Below, in pieces: positions 35,965-46,300 of a stretch of 64,000 nucleotides of DNA. Position 1 is the first letter of the stretch; every line of letters begins with the position of its first letter. The stretch comes from Loktanella sp. M215 (GTDB lineage: Bacteria > Pseudomonadota > Alphaproteobacteria > Rhodobacterales > Rhodobacteraceae), in assembly GCF_021735925.1 (NCBI RefSeq), contig NZ_WMEA01000001.1, forward strand, positions 2,324,001 to 2,388,000, in the 5' to 3' direction. Position numbers and translations under genes: made by a program. The notes under the pieces were generated by a model. It ran no database searches, was not told where the DNA came from, and saw only the letters and a list, made by a program, of their open reading frames with translations.

Positions 35965-37450
35965 GTTCGCCCTGAATAAGTCACAAGCGTATGATTTTGC
36001 TCGTAGATTTCGTAAAAACTGTGGCAGATAATTGCAGGGTTTCGTATGCTGGGTCGCGAAACCTTGCAAATTCCGGAGCCGAGATGAAGCCTCATCCCCG
36101 CACTGACGAGCAGGACGATCTCCTGCGTCCCCGCCTGACTGAGATGATCGATCTTCGCCACGCATTGGCGAAACTGGAAAAGCTGATTGACTGGGAGTTC
36201 TTCGAAACCGAATGGGCCAGTTTCTTTCCCGCCACGACAGGGCGGCCAGCAACATCGCCGCGCCTGGTCGCGGGGCTGCTGTATCTCCAACATGCCTATC
36301 GTCTGTCCGACGACGCCGTCGTCGCCCGATGGGTCGAGAACCCTTACTACCAGCACTTCACCGGTGAGACATTCTTCCAGCACCGCCCCCTGTCGATCCG
36401 TCCTGCTTGACCCGCTGGCGTCAGCTGATCGGAGAGGAAGGGGCCGAGTGGCTGCTGACCAAGACGATTGAAGCTGGGGTCACGTCCGGGGCCGTGGAGG
36501 ATCGCAGTCTCGCGCGCATTGCCGTGGACACGACGGTGATGGAGAAGAACATCGCGCATCCAACGGATGCGCGCCTGTATGAAAAGGCACGTCGCCAGCT
36601 TGTGGCCTTGGCCCAAGAAGGCGAGATCACGCTGCGGCAGAACTACAATCGACTGGCACCCCGCCTCGCAATGCAGATCGGGCGCTACGCCCACGCCCGG
36701 CAATTCAAGCGCATGCGCAAAGCCCTGAAAAAAGTTGAAGGGCTACACCGGCCGCATCCTGCGCGACATCCGCCGTCAGCTCGAGAAAATTCCGGGTGGC
36801 GCCTTCCGTGAGCGTGCTCTGGACACCCTCGTGCTCGTCAGTCGCCTGCTGCATCAGAACCCAAAGAGCCATGGCAAGATTTACGCCCTGCATGAACCCG
36901 AGGTCGACTGCATCTCCAAAGGCAAGGCCCGCAAGCGCTATGAGTTCGGGACCAAGGTCAGCCTGGCCACTACCATCGACGAGGGCTTCGTCGTCGGCAT
37001 GCGCGCCCTGCCGGGCAATCCCTACGATGGGCATACTTTGCCCGAAGCCCTGGAGCAGGTCGCGATCCTGACCGGTCGGTCTCCGGATCTGGCCGTCGTG
37101 GACCGCGGCTATCGCGGCCACGGTGTATCGACGACAAAAGTGCTGATCAGCGGCACGCGCCGGGGCCTGACGCCAAAGTTGAAGACACTGCTGAGGCGGC
37201 GCAGCGCCATAGAACCAGAGATTGGACACATGAAAACTGACGGACGTCTGTCGCGATGCCCGCTCAAGGGGACGTTCGGCGATGCGGTCTTCGCCGTGCT
37301 CTGTGGTTGCGGCCACAACATCCGCAAGATCCTGGCCCACCTCAGGGCTTTGTTGTCCCTCATCCTGACCGCATTATGCGCCGCCGCAACGGACAGGATC
37401 AGGCCGGCAAACTGCTAACTTGTCGCCGGATCGTGTTGTTCAGCGTGAAC
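35965..37450 (+). mobile_element. IS5-superfamily (IS1182-like) element with 6-bp direct repeats
   Basis: The ends GTTCGCCCTGAATAAG (35965-) and, inverted, GTTCACGCTGAACAAC (to 37450) match at 12 of 16 bases. TACTTG occurs directly on both flanks (35959-35964 and 37451-37456). Length 1,486 bp. The transposase gene is frameshifted. Confidence 0.8.
36084..37418 (+). pseudogene. IS5/IS1182-type transposase with two frameshifts
   Basis: Segment 1 (36084-36410): MKPHPRTDEQDDLLRPRL ... ATSPRLVAGLLYLQHAYRLSD. Segment 2 (frame +2, to ~36735): SLARIAVDTTVMEKNIAHPTD, the first catalytic Asp region. Segment 3: GKARKRYEFGTKVSL, LAVVDRGYRGHGV and IEPEIGHMKTDGRL, the remaining DDE motifs. The frame changes near 36405 and 36735. 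An active protein would need both to be bypassed, so the copy is probably dead. Confidence 0.85.
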
Positions 37451-37666
37451 TACTTGGACATCGTCTTCAAAGGATTGCCGGCCGTCCCAATTTACCTGCA
37501 CCTGAAAGCCTGGCACCTCAGCCTGCCGGAGGATGAACGCGGCCAGTGGTCTGTACTTGGCCACATCTTCTATCCGTCACGCACCCGTTTTCTGTCTCGC
37601 TGGCTGAATAGGTTCGCACGCGACATTTAAATGCGGAAGCTCCACAATCAATTGTCGCTATAAAAT

Positions 37667-37696
37667 AAAGGGCCTTCGCGGCCCTTTGTTCGTTTT
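37667..37696 (+). terminator. Rho-independent terminator
   Basis: Stem AAAGGGCC / GGCCCTTT with a TTCGC loop (37667-37687), followed by GTTCGTTTT. It lies 37 bases after the interrupted membrane-protein gene. Confidence 0.85.
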
Positions 37697-37800
37697 GACG
37701 CAAAAACTTCCGGTTTCGATACATCCTTCGACGCGCTCAAATCCTCAGCAAATGTGAATCTCGTTGCAAGGGAATGACCCCGCACACCGGAGCACGACAA

Positions 37801-38587
37801 TGAACAAGACCTCCACCATCTTCGCGAGCGACGATCGCATCGCAGCCTCGATCATCACCGCCTTGAATGCGGATATCATCAGCCTGAGCGAAGCGACACG
37901 CCGTTCAGGTCTGGGCAAGCAAGCACTCCACCGCGCAGTCGCCTGCATGATCCACCTTGGGATCGCACCCGACCTGCTGCTGCGCTTCAAGTCGATCGGC
38001 GTCGAGTACGAGCGTTACGAAAACGTCTTCAGCGCAGACATCGCCACTTCATCATCAGGCGACATGACGAAGATGCGCGAAAAGCTGAACGCCGCACAGC
38101 GCTGCAATGCGGATGCAGAGCGCCAGCTGAATGACGAACTGCGCATCTCATCTGTGATCGACGCCACCATCGAGACGCCGGTCTCGGATTGTGCTTAGAC
38201 CCGGGATGATGTTGGCAGCTCGACTTAAAAGCGCCCTCGGCGCCCATCGTCGTGCTCACTGACTGGCACCTCGGCGAGGTTGTGACGCCGTCGGAGGCCG
38301 GCGGGTACGCGTGCAACACGTCGGTCGCTGAACAGCGCGTGCAGGCCACCATCGACCGGATGATCGAGTTGACCCGCCACGCCTTTGCGGACCTCGAATA
38401 CCCGGGCATCATCTGCGCCCTGGGTGGCGACATGGCGAGCGGCGGCATCCATCCGGAGCTGGCGGAGAGCGACGAGATGGGCGTCATCGTCAGCGCGATC
38501 GCCGCACGTGATCTGATCATCAATTCGATCGCGCAGCTGACCGCGTGCAGCACTGCACACGGCTCCTGTTTGAAGGTGAAGACATGA
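37801..38587 (+). pseudogene. Phage-type metallophosphoesterase, N-terminal portion, frameshifted
   Basis: ATG 37801 opens an HTH-like start (DIISLSEATRRSGLGKQALH), then a short coiled coil, and stops at 38198. After a frameshift the phosphoesterase domain begins (PIVVLTDWHLGEVV) and continues with GGDMASGGIHPELAESDEMG to IAQLT, after which homology ends. The metal-binding motifs DxH and GD are visible. The GNHG motif and the rest of the domain are missing here; a matching C-terminal half occurs at 40951-41595. Phage DNA metabolism is the likely original role. Confidence 0.65.
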
Positions 38588-38626
38588 TCGGACGCGCAAA
38601 CAAATTGCGCGTCGGTAGATCGATGT

Positions 38627-39084
38627 GAGACGGGGTGATTTGGAAGGTGTGTCAGCCTAAGAGGCCGCGCGCGGAGCCTCCGGCGTAGCGCAGCGCGCGG
38701 CCGGCGGTAATGCTGGCGGTCACCGCCGATTTTCGGAGAAGGTTCGGGTTGCGAGACCTGTAACCATAACCGGAGAAGACGACGATGACCGACGACAGAA
38801 TGGCGCTGATCGCGCTGATTGAAAAGCAGGCCGACACGGATCTGGTGCGCGAGATGCTGTCCTACGCAGCTGAGCGGATCATGGAGGTGGAGGTGGAACT
38901 GCACACGGGTGTGGCAAAGGGCATGCGCTCGCCCCTGCGCGAGGTCCAGCGCAACGGTTACCGGGAACGGGATTGGGATACGCGTGCGGGGCGGATCTCG
39001 CTGGAGATCCCGAAGCTGCGTAAAGGCAGCTATCTGCCGAGCTTCCTGGAGCCTCGGCGCACCGCTGAGAAGGCGTTGGCTGCA
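38627..39084 (+). pseudogene. IS256-family element fragment (transposase N-terminus)
   Basis: From ATG 38785: [52 protein letters not shown], the standard IS256 N-terminal pattern. It then breaks off at 39084 into unrelated sequence. The non-coding 38627-38784 is probably the left end of that element. It is a different lineage from the copy at 22874-25850. Confidence 0.8.
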
Positions 39085-39308
39085 GACCCCCTCTCACTTC
39101 AATCAGTGCCGTCACTGGAATGTGCGCACCACGCCTGCATAAAGTGCAGATCAACACGAAGAACGCTTGATCTGCTGGCCTAATCACGCTTTCTTGACGC
39201 CCAATAGCAGGACACTCGAGGGAATGTCGGTGAAGGCAGTTTTCGAACCCTGCGCTCTACCAGAACGGAATTTGTGGACTGGCAAATATTGGATTTGGGG
39301 CGACGTGA
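39085..39308. other. Intergenic, no gene seen
   Basis: Junction between the IS256 fragment and the gene at 39309; nothing recognisable. Confidence 0.5.
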
Positions 39309-39911
39309 ATGATTTATTCCTTGTGGTGCAGACGCTATGCGCCGTTCAAGACATTTGGTGGCGGGTTCGAGGGAGACAATCGCACCGGTCCTTCGATACT
39401 CATGAGCGACACAGCACGAACAACCCTCGGAATCAGTTTTGGCCCATGTCATGTTGGACCCGCTGTTGCCTCAACCTCTGGCACTTCCTATCCGGCCCTT
39501 GGAAATCGCATCGAACGGCTTCTTGGTAGGCATTCATCAAATGTACAGTGTTCGGTAAAGGTCTCCGCGAAAAATATTGAGAGTGTTCGTTTTCACGTTT
39601 CGTCTGCTGGATCAAACCCGATGATGCCTGGTGCACCAGAGATCGACACTCAGGTCGAAGTTACGGCCAATTTCACCGGCCGTCAGATAGTATTGAGTGG
39701 CAAGGTGTTTGGTGATAATTTCCCGAATGGCGAGATATTCATTTATGACGGATACGGAAAAGGCTTTCTACTGTTTCATTTCGAAACTGATGGCGGTCAA
39801 ACAACGGGTCCAATGACAAGACTTTGGGGCTCTCATTCCAACCAGCGTCTTGGCGGTTTCGACACCCGCATTCCTATTGAAGCGGACGGGCGTTTCAACA
39901 TCCACGTTTAG
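39309..39911 (+). CDS. Uncharacterised protein, 200 aa
   Basis: Starts MIYSLWCRRYAPFKTFGGG and has a strand-rich body (VEVTANFTGRQIVLSGKVFGDNFPNGEIFIYDGYGKG) ending in DGRFNIHV. The opening aromatic pattern followed by GGGFEGDNR reminds me of a family of uncharacterised beta-rich proteins, but I cannot name it with confidence. No signal peptide or membrane segment. It is more AT-rich than the host genes and sits among IS fragments with no evident partner. Confidence 0.65.
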   Translation: MIYSLWCRRYAPFKTFGGGFEGDNRTGPSILMSDTARTTLGISFGPCHVGPAVASTSGTSYPALGNRIERLLGRHSSNVQCSVKVSAKNIESVRFHVSSAGSNPMMPGAPEIDTQVEVTANFTGRQIVLSGKVFGDNFPNGEIFIYDGYGKGFLLFHFETDGGQTTGPMTRLWGSHSNQRLGGFDTRIPIEADGRFNIHV

Positions 39912-39944
39912 ATATTGCTGGTAATCAGGCGATTATCGCTGGCT

Positions 39945-40046
39945 ATGGCTTCTGATGAGGAACTGGCTACGACTGTCGCAATCCTGCGTTCCGTTTCCGG
40001 GATCGGCACCGTCACCAGCAGCATGCTGATCGCCGAGATGCCCTAG
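39945..40046 (+). pseudogene. IS110/IS1111-type transposase fragment
   Basis: The frame SDEELATTVAILRSVSGIG, TVTSSMLIAEMP then stop matches the helix-hairpin-helix region of IS110-family transposases (typically ...SIPGVGxVTAxxLLAEMP). Only about 34 codons remain. Confidence 0.65.
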
Positions 40047-40084
40047 TGTTCTGAGTCTGACATTTCCTACCTGTTTCCCGGGAT

Positions 40085-40285
40085 TTGATCCAGCGCGTCC
40101 AGTGCGCGGCGTTCGGGGGCAAGGATGTCCTCTGCGCTCTTTGTCTCTCGTCGCAGCACATCACACTGGGCTACAGCCGCGAGATCCTGGGCAACGACAG
40201 CTTGTCCATCGATGTGTCACGCGACTTCACCGGCAGCGCAGATGGGCAAATGTTCGCGGAAATTGGCTACGGTTTGAAATTTTAG
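40085..40285 (+). pseudogene. Possible C-terminal tail of an outer-membrane beta-barrel protein
   Basis: The open frame ends HITLGYSREILGNDSLSIDV, SRDFTGSADGQMFAEIGYGLKF. The alternating strands and terminal Phe are typical of the last strands of an autotransporter or porin barrel. No start or upstream part is present. Confidence 0.35.
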
Positions 40286-40326
40286 CCCGCGAGCATTGAA
40301 TTTTCAATTGGATGACTGTGAGTATA

Positions 40327-40794
40327 ATGGCCCGTGAAGATTATAATAAAGAGATCGACATTGAAATGCGTCGCGAGAGATGGTGTTTGGTCGGTCCAAG
40401 TCGTTTGGTCAAAGTACAAGCTGCGGAAGTTGCTTGCGGTCCGCGCCTCCCGGTCGGGAGGACAGGTATGGGAGTTGACGGTTATTTTACCGTCGCTCAA
40501 TTTATCAAGGGTATGGATGCATTGGAAATCAGAGCGGCCCTAGGACTTCACTCGGACAGTATGACAGGTGGCGCGGTCATCTATAGCTTTCTACGTTTGC
40601 CGAATCCGACGGAGTACGTCTATGAATTGACGGCAGATAAACTTGATGGACTTGAATACACATCTATTAGCAACCCCAACTACTTACCTGGAAGTAGAAA
40701 GATTCATCAATGGCGTATCCTTTACGGTGCGAGGATACCGGTGGATGAAGCCAATGCAGTTTGGCTCCCGCCAGGAATTCCGTTTCGGGGGTGA
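40327..40794 (+). CDS. Uncharacterised protein, 155 aa
   Basis: From MAREDYNKEID, with a body (DALEIRAALGLHSDSMTGG, YVYELTADKLDGLEYTS) and end (IPVDEANAVWLPPGIPFRG). No known motif, signal peptide or membrane segment that I recognise. The start is uncertain (a GTG lies 15 bases upstream) and no strong ribosome site is visible. It lies between decayed fragments; composition suggests a horizontally acquired gene. An enzyme-like toxin fold cannot be excluded. Confidence 0.5.
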   Translation: MAREDYNKEIDIEMRRERWCLVGPSRLVKVQAAEVACGPRLPVGRTGMGVDGYFTVAQFIKGMDALEIRAALGLHSDSMTGGAVIYSFLRLPNPTEYVYELTADKLDGLEYTSISNPNYLPGSRKIHQWRILYGARIPVDEANAVWLPPGIPFRG

Positions 40795-40950
40795 GGTCAG
40801 AAAGAATCTCTTCGAATAAGCAGCCTTCGTGATTTGCCCTACAGAAATTTGTAGTCAAAATGAAACTGAACTGTCCAACCCCTCAAAATATGGGGAAGTG
40901 AAATATATAAAGCTATAAGTAGTTCACGCTGAACAACGCGATCCGGTGAC

Positions 40951-41595
40951 AACACCGCACGCGATCTGATCGTCAACGCGATCGCACAGCTGGCCGACGA
41001 ATTCGGCCGGGTATTCGTGCCTTGAGCAGTCGGCAACCACGGCCGCGTATTCGACCGTAAGGCCCGCGCCAAGGGATATGCGAAGCGCAACATCGACTAC
41101 CTGATCTACACCTTGGTTCGCGACTTCTTCATACATGACAACCGGATCTGCGTCGTGGTGAACGACAGCGGCAAGACGCACTTCAACGTCTATGGCACGA
41201 CGTTCCTGCTGACCCACGGTGACATGCTAGGTGCCAAGGGTGGCGATGGCGTGATCGGTGCGATCGGCCCCATCATGCGCGGCAGCCTAAAGACGATGAA
41301 GAGCCTCAGCAGCCTGGACAAGCCGGTCGGCCATCTGATCATCGGCCATTGGCACCAGTCGCTGGACCTGCCGGAGGTGACCGTCTGCGGGTCGCTGAAG
41401 GGCCCTGATGAGTATGCCGTCCGCATGCTGCGGGTGCGTGCGAACGAGCCGTCGCAGAAGCTGATCATCGTCCATCCCGACCATGGGATCACATTCCGGT
41501 CGAACATCTTTCTTGACGACGAGCACTGCCCAAACCGCGACATCGAGGCGAAACGGTCCGAGTGGGTCAGCGTTTTTAGCGAAGACGCAGCCTGA
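40951..41595 (+). pseudogene. Phage-type metallophosphoesterase, C-terminal portion
   Basis: Reads TARDLIVNAIAQLADEFGR, then a TGA at 41023-41025, then AVGNHGRVFDRKARAKGYA, LTHGDMLGAKGGDGVIG and LIIGHWHQSLDLPEV. The GNHG, HGD and GHxH motifs are those of calcineurin-like phosphoesterases. From the first Met after the stop (41113) an open frame of 160 codons remains. The first ~15 residues duplicate, in diverged form, the end of the N-terminal portion at 38587, so the two pieces come from two different gene copies. Confidence 0.7.
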
Positions 41596-41617
41596 CCAAA
41601 AGTCGGGTGAAACGATA

Positions 41618-41650
41618 AAGGGCGGCGCTTCAGCGTCGCCTTTTCTTTTT
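41618..41650 (+). terminator. Rho-independent terminator
   Basis: GGCGGCGCT / AGCGTCGCC stem (with a G-T pair) and a TTTTCTTTTT tail, 23 bases after the phosphoesterase stop codon. Confidence 0.85.
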
Positions 41651-41711
41651 CGCATTGACAGTACCGCCAGACGTATGCGCATGATAATGCGAATAATACA
41701 AGGATCGTTCC

Positions 41712-42074
41712 ATGACCTACGTCTTTACTTACCTAGCGGCAGCCCTGTCGCCGCTGACAGCCATCGCAGCGTTCGCGAACTACTACAGCGTCATGATCGG
41801 CAACGACAGTTATGGCGGTGGGGGAGGGAGCCTGGCCTTGGCCTTCGTGCTGCTCATCGCTGCGACCGGCTTTCATGTCGTCATGATGTCAGTCGCCTTC
41901 AGCCTGGATGGACTCGCCGCCCTTGCTGTCATGCTGCTCCTCATCGCCGGCATCGGCATCGCGATGTTGGGTCTCGTGCTGTCGATCTTGATGTTGCTGT
42001 CGGGGTGGGTCGCGGTCCCGCCGTTCATCTGTGTCTGCTTGATCCTCGCGGCCATGAATGCAGCTGGCGAATAG
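41712..42074 (+). CDS. Small integral membrane protein, 120 aa
   Basis: ATG 41712 with AAGGA about 7 bases upstream. Three to four hydrophobic helices (YLAAALSPLTAIAAFA, LALAFVLLIAATGFHVVMM, LAALAVMLLLIAGIGIAML, VPPFICVCLILAAM) and a glycine-rich loop. No family recognised. A small phage membrane protein is possible from the neighbouring phage-type phosphoesterase and regulator. Confidence 0.6.
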   Translation: MTYVFTYLAAALSPLTAIAAFANYYSVMIGNDSYGGGGGSLALAFVLLIAATGFHVVMMSVAFSLDGLAALAVMLLLIAGIGIAMLGLVLSILMLLSGWVAVPPFICVCLILAAMNAAGE

Positions 42075-42093
42075 CAAGAACCGCCGTGACTTA

Positions 42094-42978
42094 TCACCAC
42101 TTACGTTCTCTTCCTACACACATATCTCTGCTTTGATTTGTCGCCATGAGCTTCGCGACGTCGCTTTCGAACATATCAATGGACTCACCCCTATGACCAT
42201 CCAGGAGATCAAGGTATTTCATCGCAGCGCGCAAACCACCGATCCGCTCACCTCGGGCAAGGGCCGCATCGACAGATTCATTTTCACAGCCACGCAACTC
42301 ACTGACGAGACCACTCAAGACGCGCTGGCGTTCCGCCTTCAACCCCTCAGGTGTCCGGACTTCCGCTGAAGCTTCGGACATGATGCCAGCCAGCTTCATC
42401 AACTCGAAGTCATGCTGCTCGAAACCCGTTTGCTCAATTGCGTGTTTCTTCATCCTCTCAACCGCATACTTGAACTGACTGTTGTTTGAGATCCTCGAGA
42501 TGTGCTCTCGAGCGCGCCACTCGCCAGCAGCTTCAAGCTTTTCGGCGAGGGCCGAGTCAGGCTTTTCAGAAAGCCAAATATACTTCGGCTTATTAAATGC
42601 TGGCCGGATAGTGTTCATGGGGCCCGACACTTCACTCTGTGACAAAATCACCGCGAGTGATGGCTTCTTGAACCGCGTAACGACAACCTCATTGAGTATC
42701 TTGGGATCGCGTTCACGGAATTCTGCCACGCCGACGGACCAGTACCGGCCGTCACAGATAATGTCTTGCTCTTCTTTCGCGTCCTTCGCAGCAGCCAGTG
42801 CGAGTATCTGGATCGCACGTTTGCGAGGAAGCCTTTTGTTGCTCCAGTCGTTGATCGTTTTCGTCTCGACCTTCATCAGCGCGGCGAGTGCTTTAACACA
42901 GCCACTCTGATCACCGACGAGCTGAAAGATTGCCGCGTCGACTTCCTTATTGTTCATCTTAATCGACTTAATCGTCAT
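42094..42978 (-). CDS. Putative HTH-type phage regulator, 294 aa
   Basis: The N-terminal ~60 residues look like a Cro/CI-type helix-turn-helix (CVKALAALMKVETKTINDW, KRLPRKRAIQILALA). The rest is helical and of unknown function (MKLAGIMSEASAEVRTPEGLKAERQ). Two start codons are possible (42978 or 42957). It is convergent with the small membrane gene and faces an AT-rich region that could hold its own operator. A phage or island regulator fits; no LexA/CI-type peptidase domain is visible. Confidence 0.6.
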   Translation of the reverse strand: MTIKSIKMNNKEVDAAIFQLVGDQSGCVKALAALMKVETKTINDWSNKRLPRKRAIQILALAAAKDAKEEQDIICDGRYWSVGVAEFRERDPKILNEVVVTRFKKPSLAVILSQSEVSGPMNTIRPAFNKPKYIWLSEKPDSALAEKLEAAGEWRAREHISRISNNSQFKYAVERMKKHAIEQTGFEQHDFELMKLAGIMSEASAEVRTPEGLKAERQRVLSGLVSELRGCENESVDAALARGERIGGLRAAMKYLDLLDGHRGESIDMFESDVAKLMATNQSRDMCVGRERKW

Positions 42979-43352
42979 TTTTTCACATCCAAGCTATGGC
43001 GAGTGTCGCCATTTTCATATCTGATCGCCATTTAGGTTCGTGTTTTTCAAAATTAAAAATGAACAACCGGAAGTAAAATTGCTACTTTCGCTTGTGTTGT
43101 AAGATAAGTCTTGCAACGGAAGTGGGCTGGTTGCGACGTGCCGCTGTTTCACTCAAGGAATGCACGAATGAGCTACGAAAGCTACCAGAGGCCACTGAGG
43201 CCCGGCACCGACCGATCGTTGTAATGCCTGACGCCACCACCAAGCCCCAGATCCTGCTGCCGACGGAGGAACCCGAGTCCTTCTGAGGCTAAGGTGCTGC
43301 AGCTTTCCATCAATGCCATGCCGCTTCTTTTCCTATTGTCCGAAGTCGTGTG
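42979..43352. other. Junction between phage-like block and helicase-nuclease genes
   Basis: Contains a promoter-like AT-rich part and a short rightward open frame (43092-43286) ending TKPQILLPTEEPESF, with no clear start or ribosome site. No supported gene. Confidence 0.4.
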
Positions 43353-46300
43353 TTACTGCGCACCCGATGTCACGCTGATGCTCATATGGACAAGTTCGAC
43401 CGTGCCGTGGTCCATCCAATGAACAGCGACACCGCGTATGGGATGAGTCGGGAAATGGGTAGCGACGAGATCGGCGTAAGCCGACAGCTGGCCCCAGTAT
43501 GGACCGACGCCGGCACCGCTGCCGCCGCTCTTGTGATCGACCAGCAGACAGCCTGCGGCCCCCCGCGCTAACAGGTCAATCGTGCCCGGCACCTCGGCCC
43601 CGGCAGGGGTGTGGCCGAGGACGGGGATTTCGCAGATCAGATCGTCGTAGCCCTGATCGGACAGCCATCGCCGCAGTGCTGTCGCGCGGTCCATGATCGG
43701 CGCGATGGTGTCGGCTGGCAGGCCGGTCGCATCCGGCAGGCGCTCGATCAGGTCGGGCCGGGTCAGGCAGGTCGCCATGGCCAGATGCAGCGCCGTGCCT
43801 CGATCCGCCGTGCTCAGGGTCGAAGGCCAGGCGTCGCCCAGCCGATGGGTGTGGCTGTCGGGCGCTGCGCTGGCGGTGGTCTTTGACGGCTGCAGACGCC
43901 ACGGCGTGGTCGCGATCTGTTCCAGCGGCAACGCGGTGCCGAAGCGGAGGTGGTCGGCACCGTCAATGGCGTCGCGTTCGGTCAGCGCCGCCTGTTCCGG
44001 CATCTGGTGGACCGTGGCGGGGCAGGAAATCTTGCCAAGGGTCAATGCGCCAGAGCCGACCGCCGGACTGCAGGCGTCGGCGAAGACGTGGAACAGGCAG
44101 GTGGCTTCCGGCGCATCCTCTGGCCGTTCCTTTATGAAGCCGGGCCATTCGATGATCAGCCGATCGCGGGCGCGGGTCAGTGCCACGTAAAGCAGGTTGC
44201 GCGCGTTGGCTTCAAAGTCCGCGCGGCGGTCCTCGATGAAACGGCGCTGCGCTTCCGGTGCTGCAAGAACAGGAATATGGACGAGTGCCGCAGAGGCCAG
44301 CACCGCGTTCATGTCGTCGATCCGGTCGAGCGCGTCAAACCGGGCCTGCGTCGTGCCGGGCCAGTCTGCGATAGCGTGGTCGAACTCTGCCACGACGGTG
44401 ATCGGCCATTCGCGGCCCTTTGATCCGTGCCATGTCACGATCTCGACCGCCTCGGCGCTGTCGCCGGCGGGATCGGGGCGGCGGTCGGCGTCGCGGTCGC
44501 CGGTGCGGCTGTCGAGCCAGCCGAGGAAGACCTTGACCGTGCTGCCGTGGAACCCGGCGGCGGCCTTCAGGTCCCGGTGGGCCCCGTCGAACTCTTGCGC
44601 TTCGGCCTCCAGCCGCAGCAGATCGGCGCGGGCCTGTGCGGGGTCCGGCAGGCTTTCGGCCCAATGGCGCAGATCGGCGGCGTCGAGGATCAGGTTCAGA
44701 CCCGTCGCGACAGGCAGGCTGGCCAGCGACCCTGACAGCCCGGCAAGGCGCATCAGCGCAGCATCTTCAGACAGGCGGTCGTCCAACTGCTGCGTCACGG
44801 CGTCCTGCAAGCTGAGGGGATCGGGGCCGAGCGTCCGGAGCAGCAACGCCGCATGGATATCGGTCGGGTTCGCCGCATAGGACAGCGCGGCGCGCGCGGC
44901 CTGAACGACAGCGCTGGTGCTCCAGCCGTCTTCGCTGATCCGGACAGGCACACCGCGCAGGCGCAGCTCTTCGGCGTAGCGGCCTGCGGTGGTATGGCGA
45001 CAGACCAGCAAGGCGATGTCGGACGGACGCGCGGCGCGCGTGACGCCGCTGTGCCGGTCGGTGATCGTCTCCTTGTCCTTGAGGATGCGGACGATCCGCT
45101 CGGCGACGTGTTCCTGGGGTTTTGAGTATTTGCGGGTGCTACGGCCCTGCGTGATGTTCATCACCTCCAGCGAGACGTCGCCGGCGGGTCCGCGGGTCGG
45201 CGCAAGCGGGTTGTAGCCAGCCCCGAACAGAGCAGCCCCCATCGCGTTCACGAAGTCCATCACGGCAGGCGTCGACCGCCAGTTCTGGCTGAGCGGGTCG
45301 GTCGCGTCCGGGTGGGCATCGGTCAGGGCCGCGGACAGGCGCGGGTCGGCCCCCTGAAAGCCCATGATGGACTGCTTCACGTCACCGACCAGCAGCGTCC
45401 GGTCGGCGCGGGCGCCAAGCTGCCACAGCAGCGCGAACTGCACCGGGTTCGTGTCCTGGAACTCGTCGATGATCACGCAGTCGATCTCGCCCAACACGGC
45501 CTCGCGGACACCGGGCCGGGTGCGCAGCAGGCGTTCCGCCCCTGCGATCATGTCGGCATAGTCGATCAGGCCAAGGGCGCGTTTCCGGCTCTCGTAGGCG
45601 GTCATGACCTCCTGCGCGCAGGCGATCAGGCAGGACAGGTGGAGCCTTGCATCCGCAAGGGGGCCGGGATGGGACGGCAGGACATCGGCGGCTTCCATGA
45701 TGGCGGTCGCCAGATCGTCATAGCCGTCCGGCAGGGCGCTGCCGCGCATTGACCGGCGCAATTGGCGCAGCCGCTGCCAGAGCGTCCAGTCTGTGGTCAG
45801 ACGGTCGGGATCGGTCTGCGCCATGCGGAACCATGACAGGTTCTGTTCAAGCGCACTCCGCGCCGTATCGGACGTCACGGTCTCGGCCACGCCGTCGGGA
45901 AACTTGGCCAGCATGGCTGCGACAGCTTTGACCAAAGTTTGACGGGCCGCTTCGGGATCAGCCAGCACCTCGCCATAGATGACGTCCAGCCGGTCCAGCG
46001 CAGGCTTGATCAGGCCCGGATCCTGCCCGGTATCGCCAAGGCCCCGCAACAGGTCGATCATCGCCAGCACACGTCCGCGCAACCCGTCCTCTGCTGAGAT
46101 GCTGCGTCCGAAGTCGTTGACATAGCCGAACCGTTCCGGGTCGGCCTTGACCGGGTCCAGCGCCTTTGCATGCGCGAGGGCCTGCCGGATCAGCAGGTCA
46201 CGCTCTGCATCGCCCAGATGGCGCGGTTGCGGCGACGCGCCCGCCGCCAGCGCATGTTCGGTCAGCAGGCGCAGTCCGAGTCCGTGAATGGTCGAGACAT

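Larger units (their letters stand above)
35707..37630 (+). pseudogene. Membrane protein gene interrupted by an IS5-type element
   Basis: The first part (35707-35964) encodes MLADIGPLVSLSVNLVLRI, with two hydrophobic helices, ending AGYYL. Removing the element and one TACTTG copy rejoins the frame to DIVFKGLPAVPIYLHLKAW ... RFARDI-stop at 37628-37630. The restored protein would have about 143 residues. It is not a family I recognise; it follows another membrane-protein remnant and precedes a terminator, consistent with the end of a phage-like operon. Confidence 0.75.
39912..40326. other. Gene-fragment stretch between two uncharacterised genes
   Basis: Holds only short remnants: an IS110-type transposase piece (39945-40046) and a possible outer-membrane-protein tail (40085-40285). 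No intact gene seen. Confidence 0.5.
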
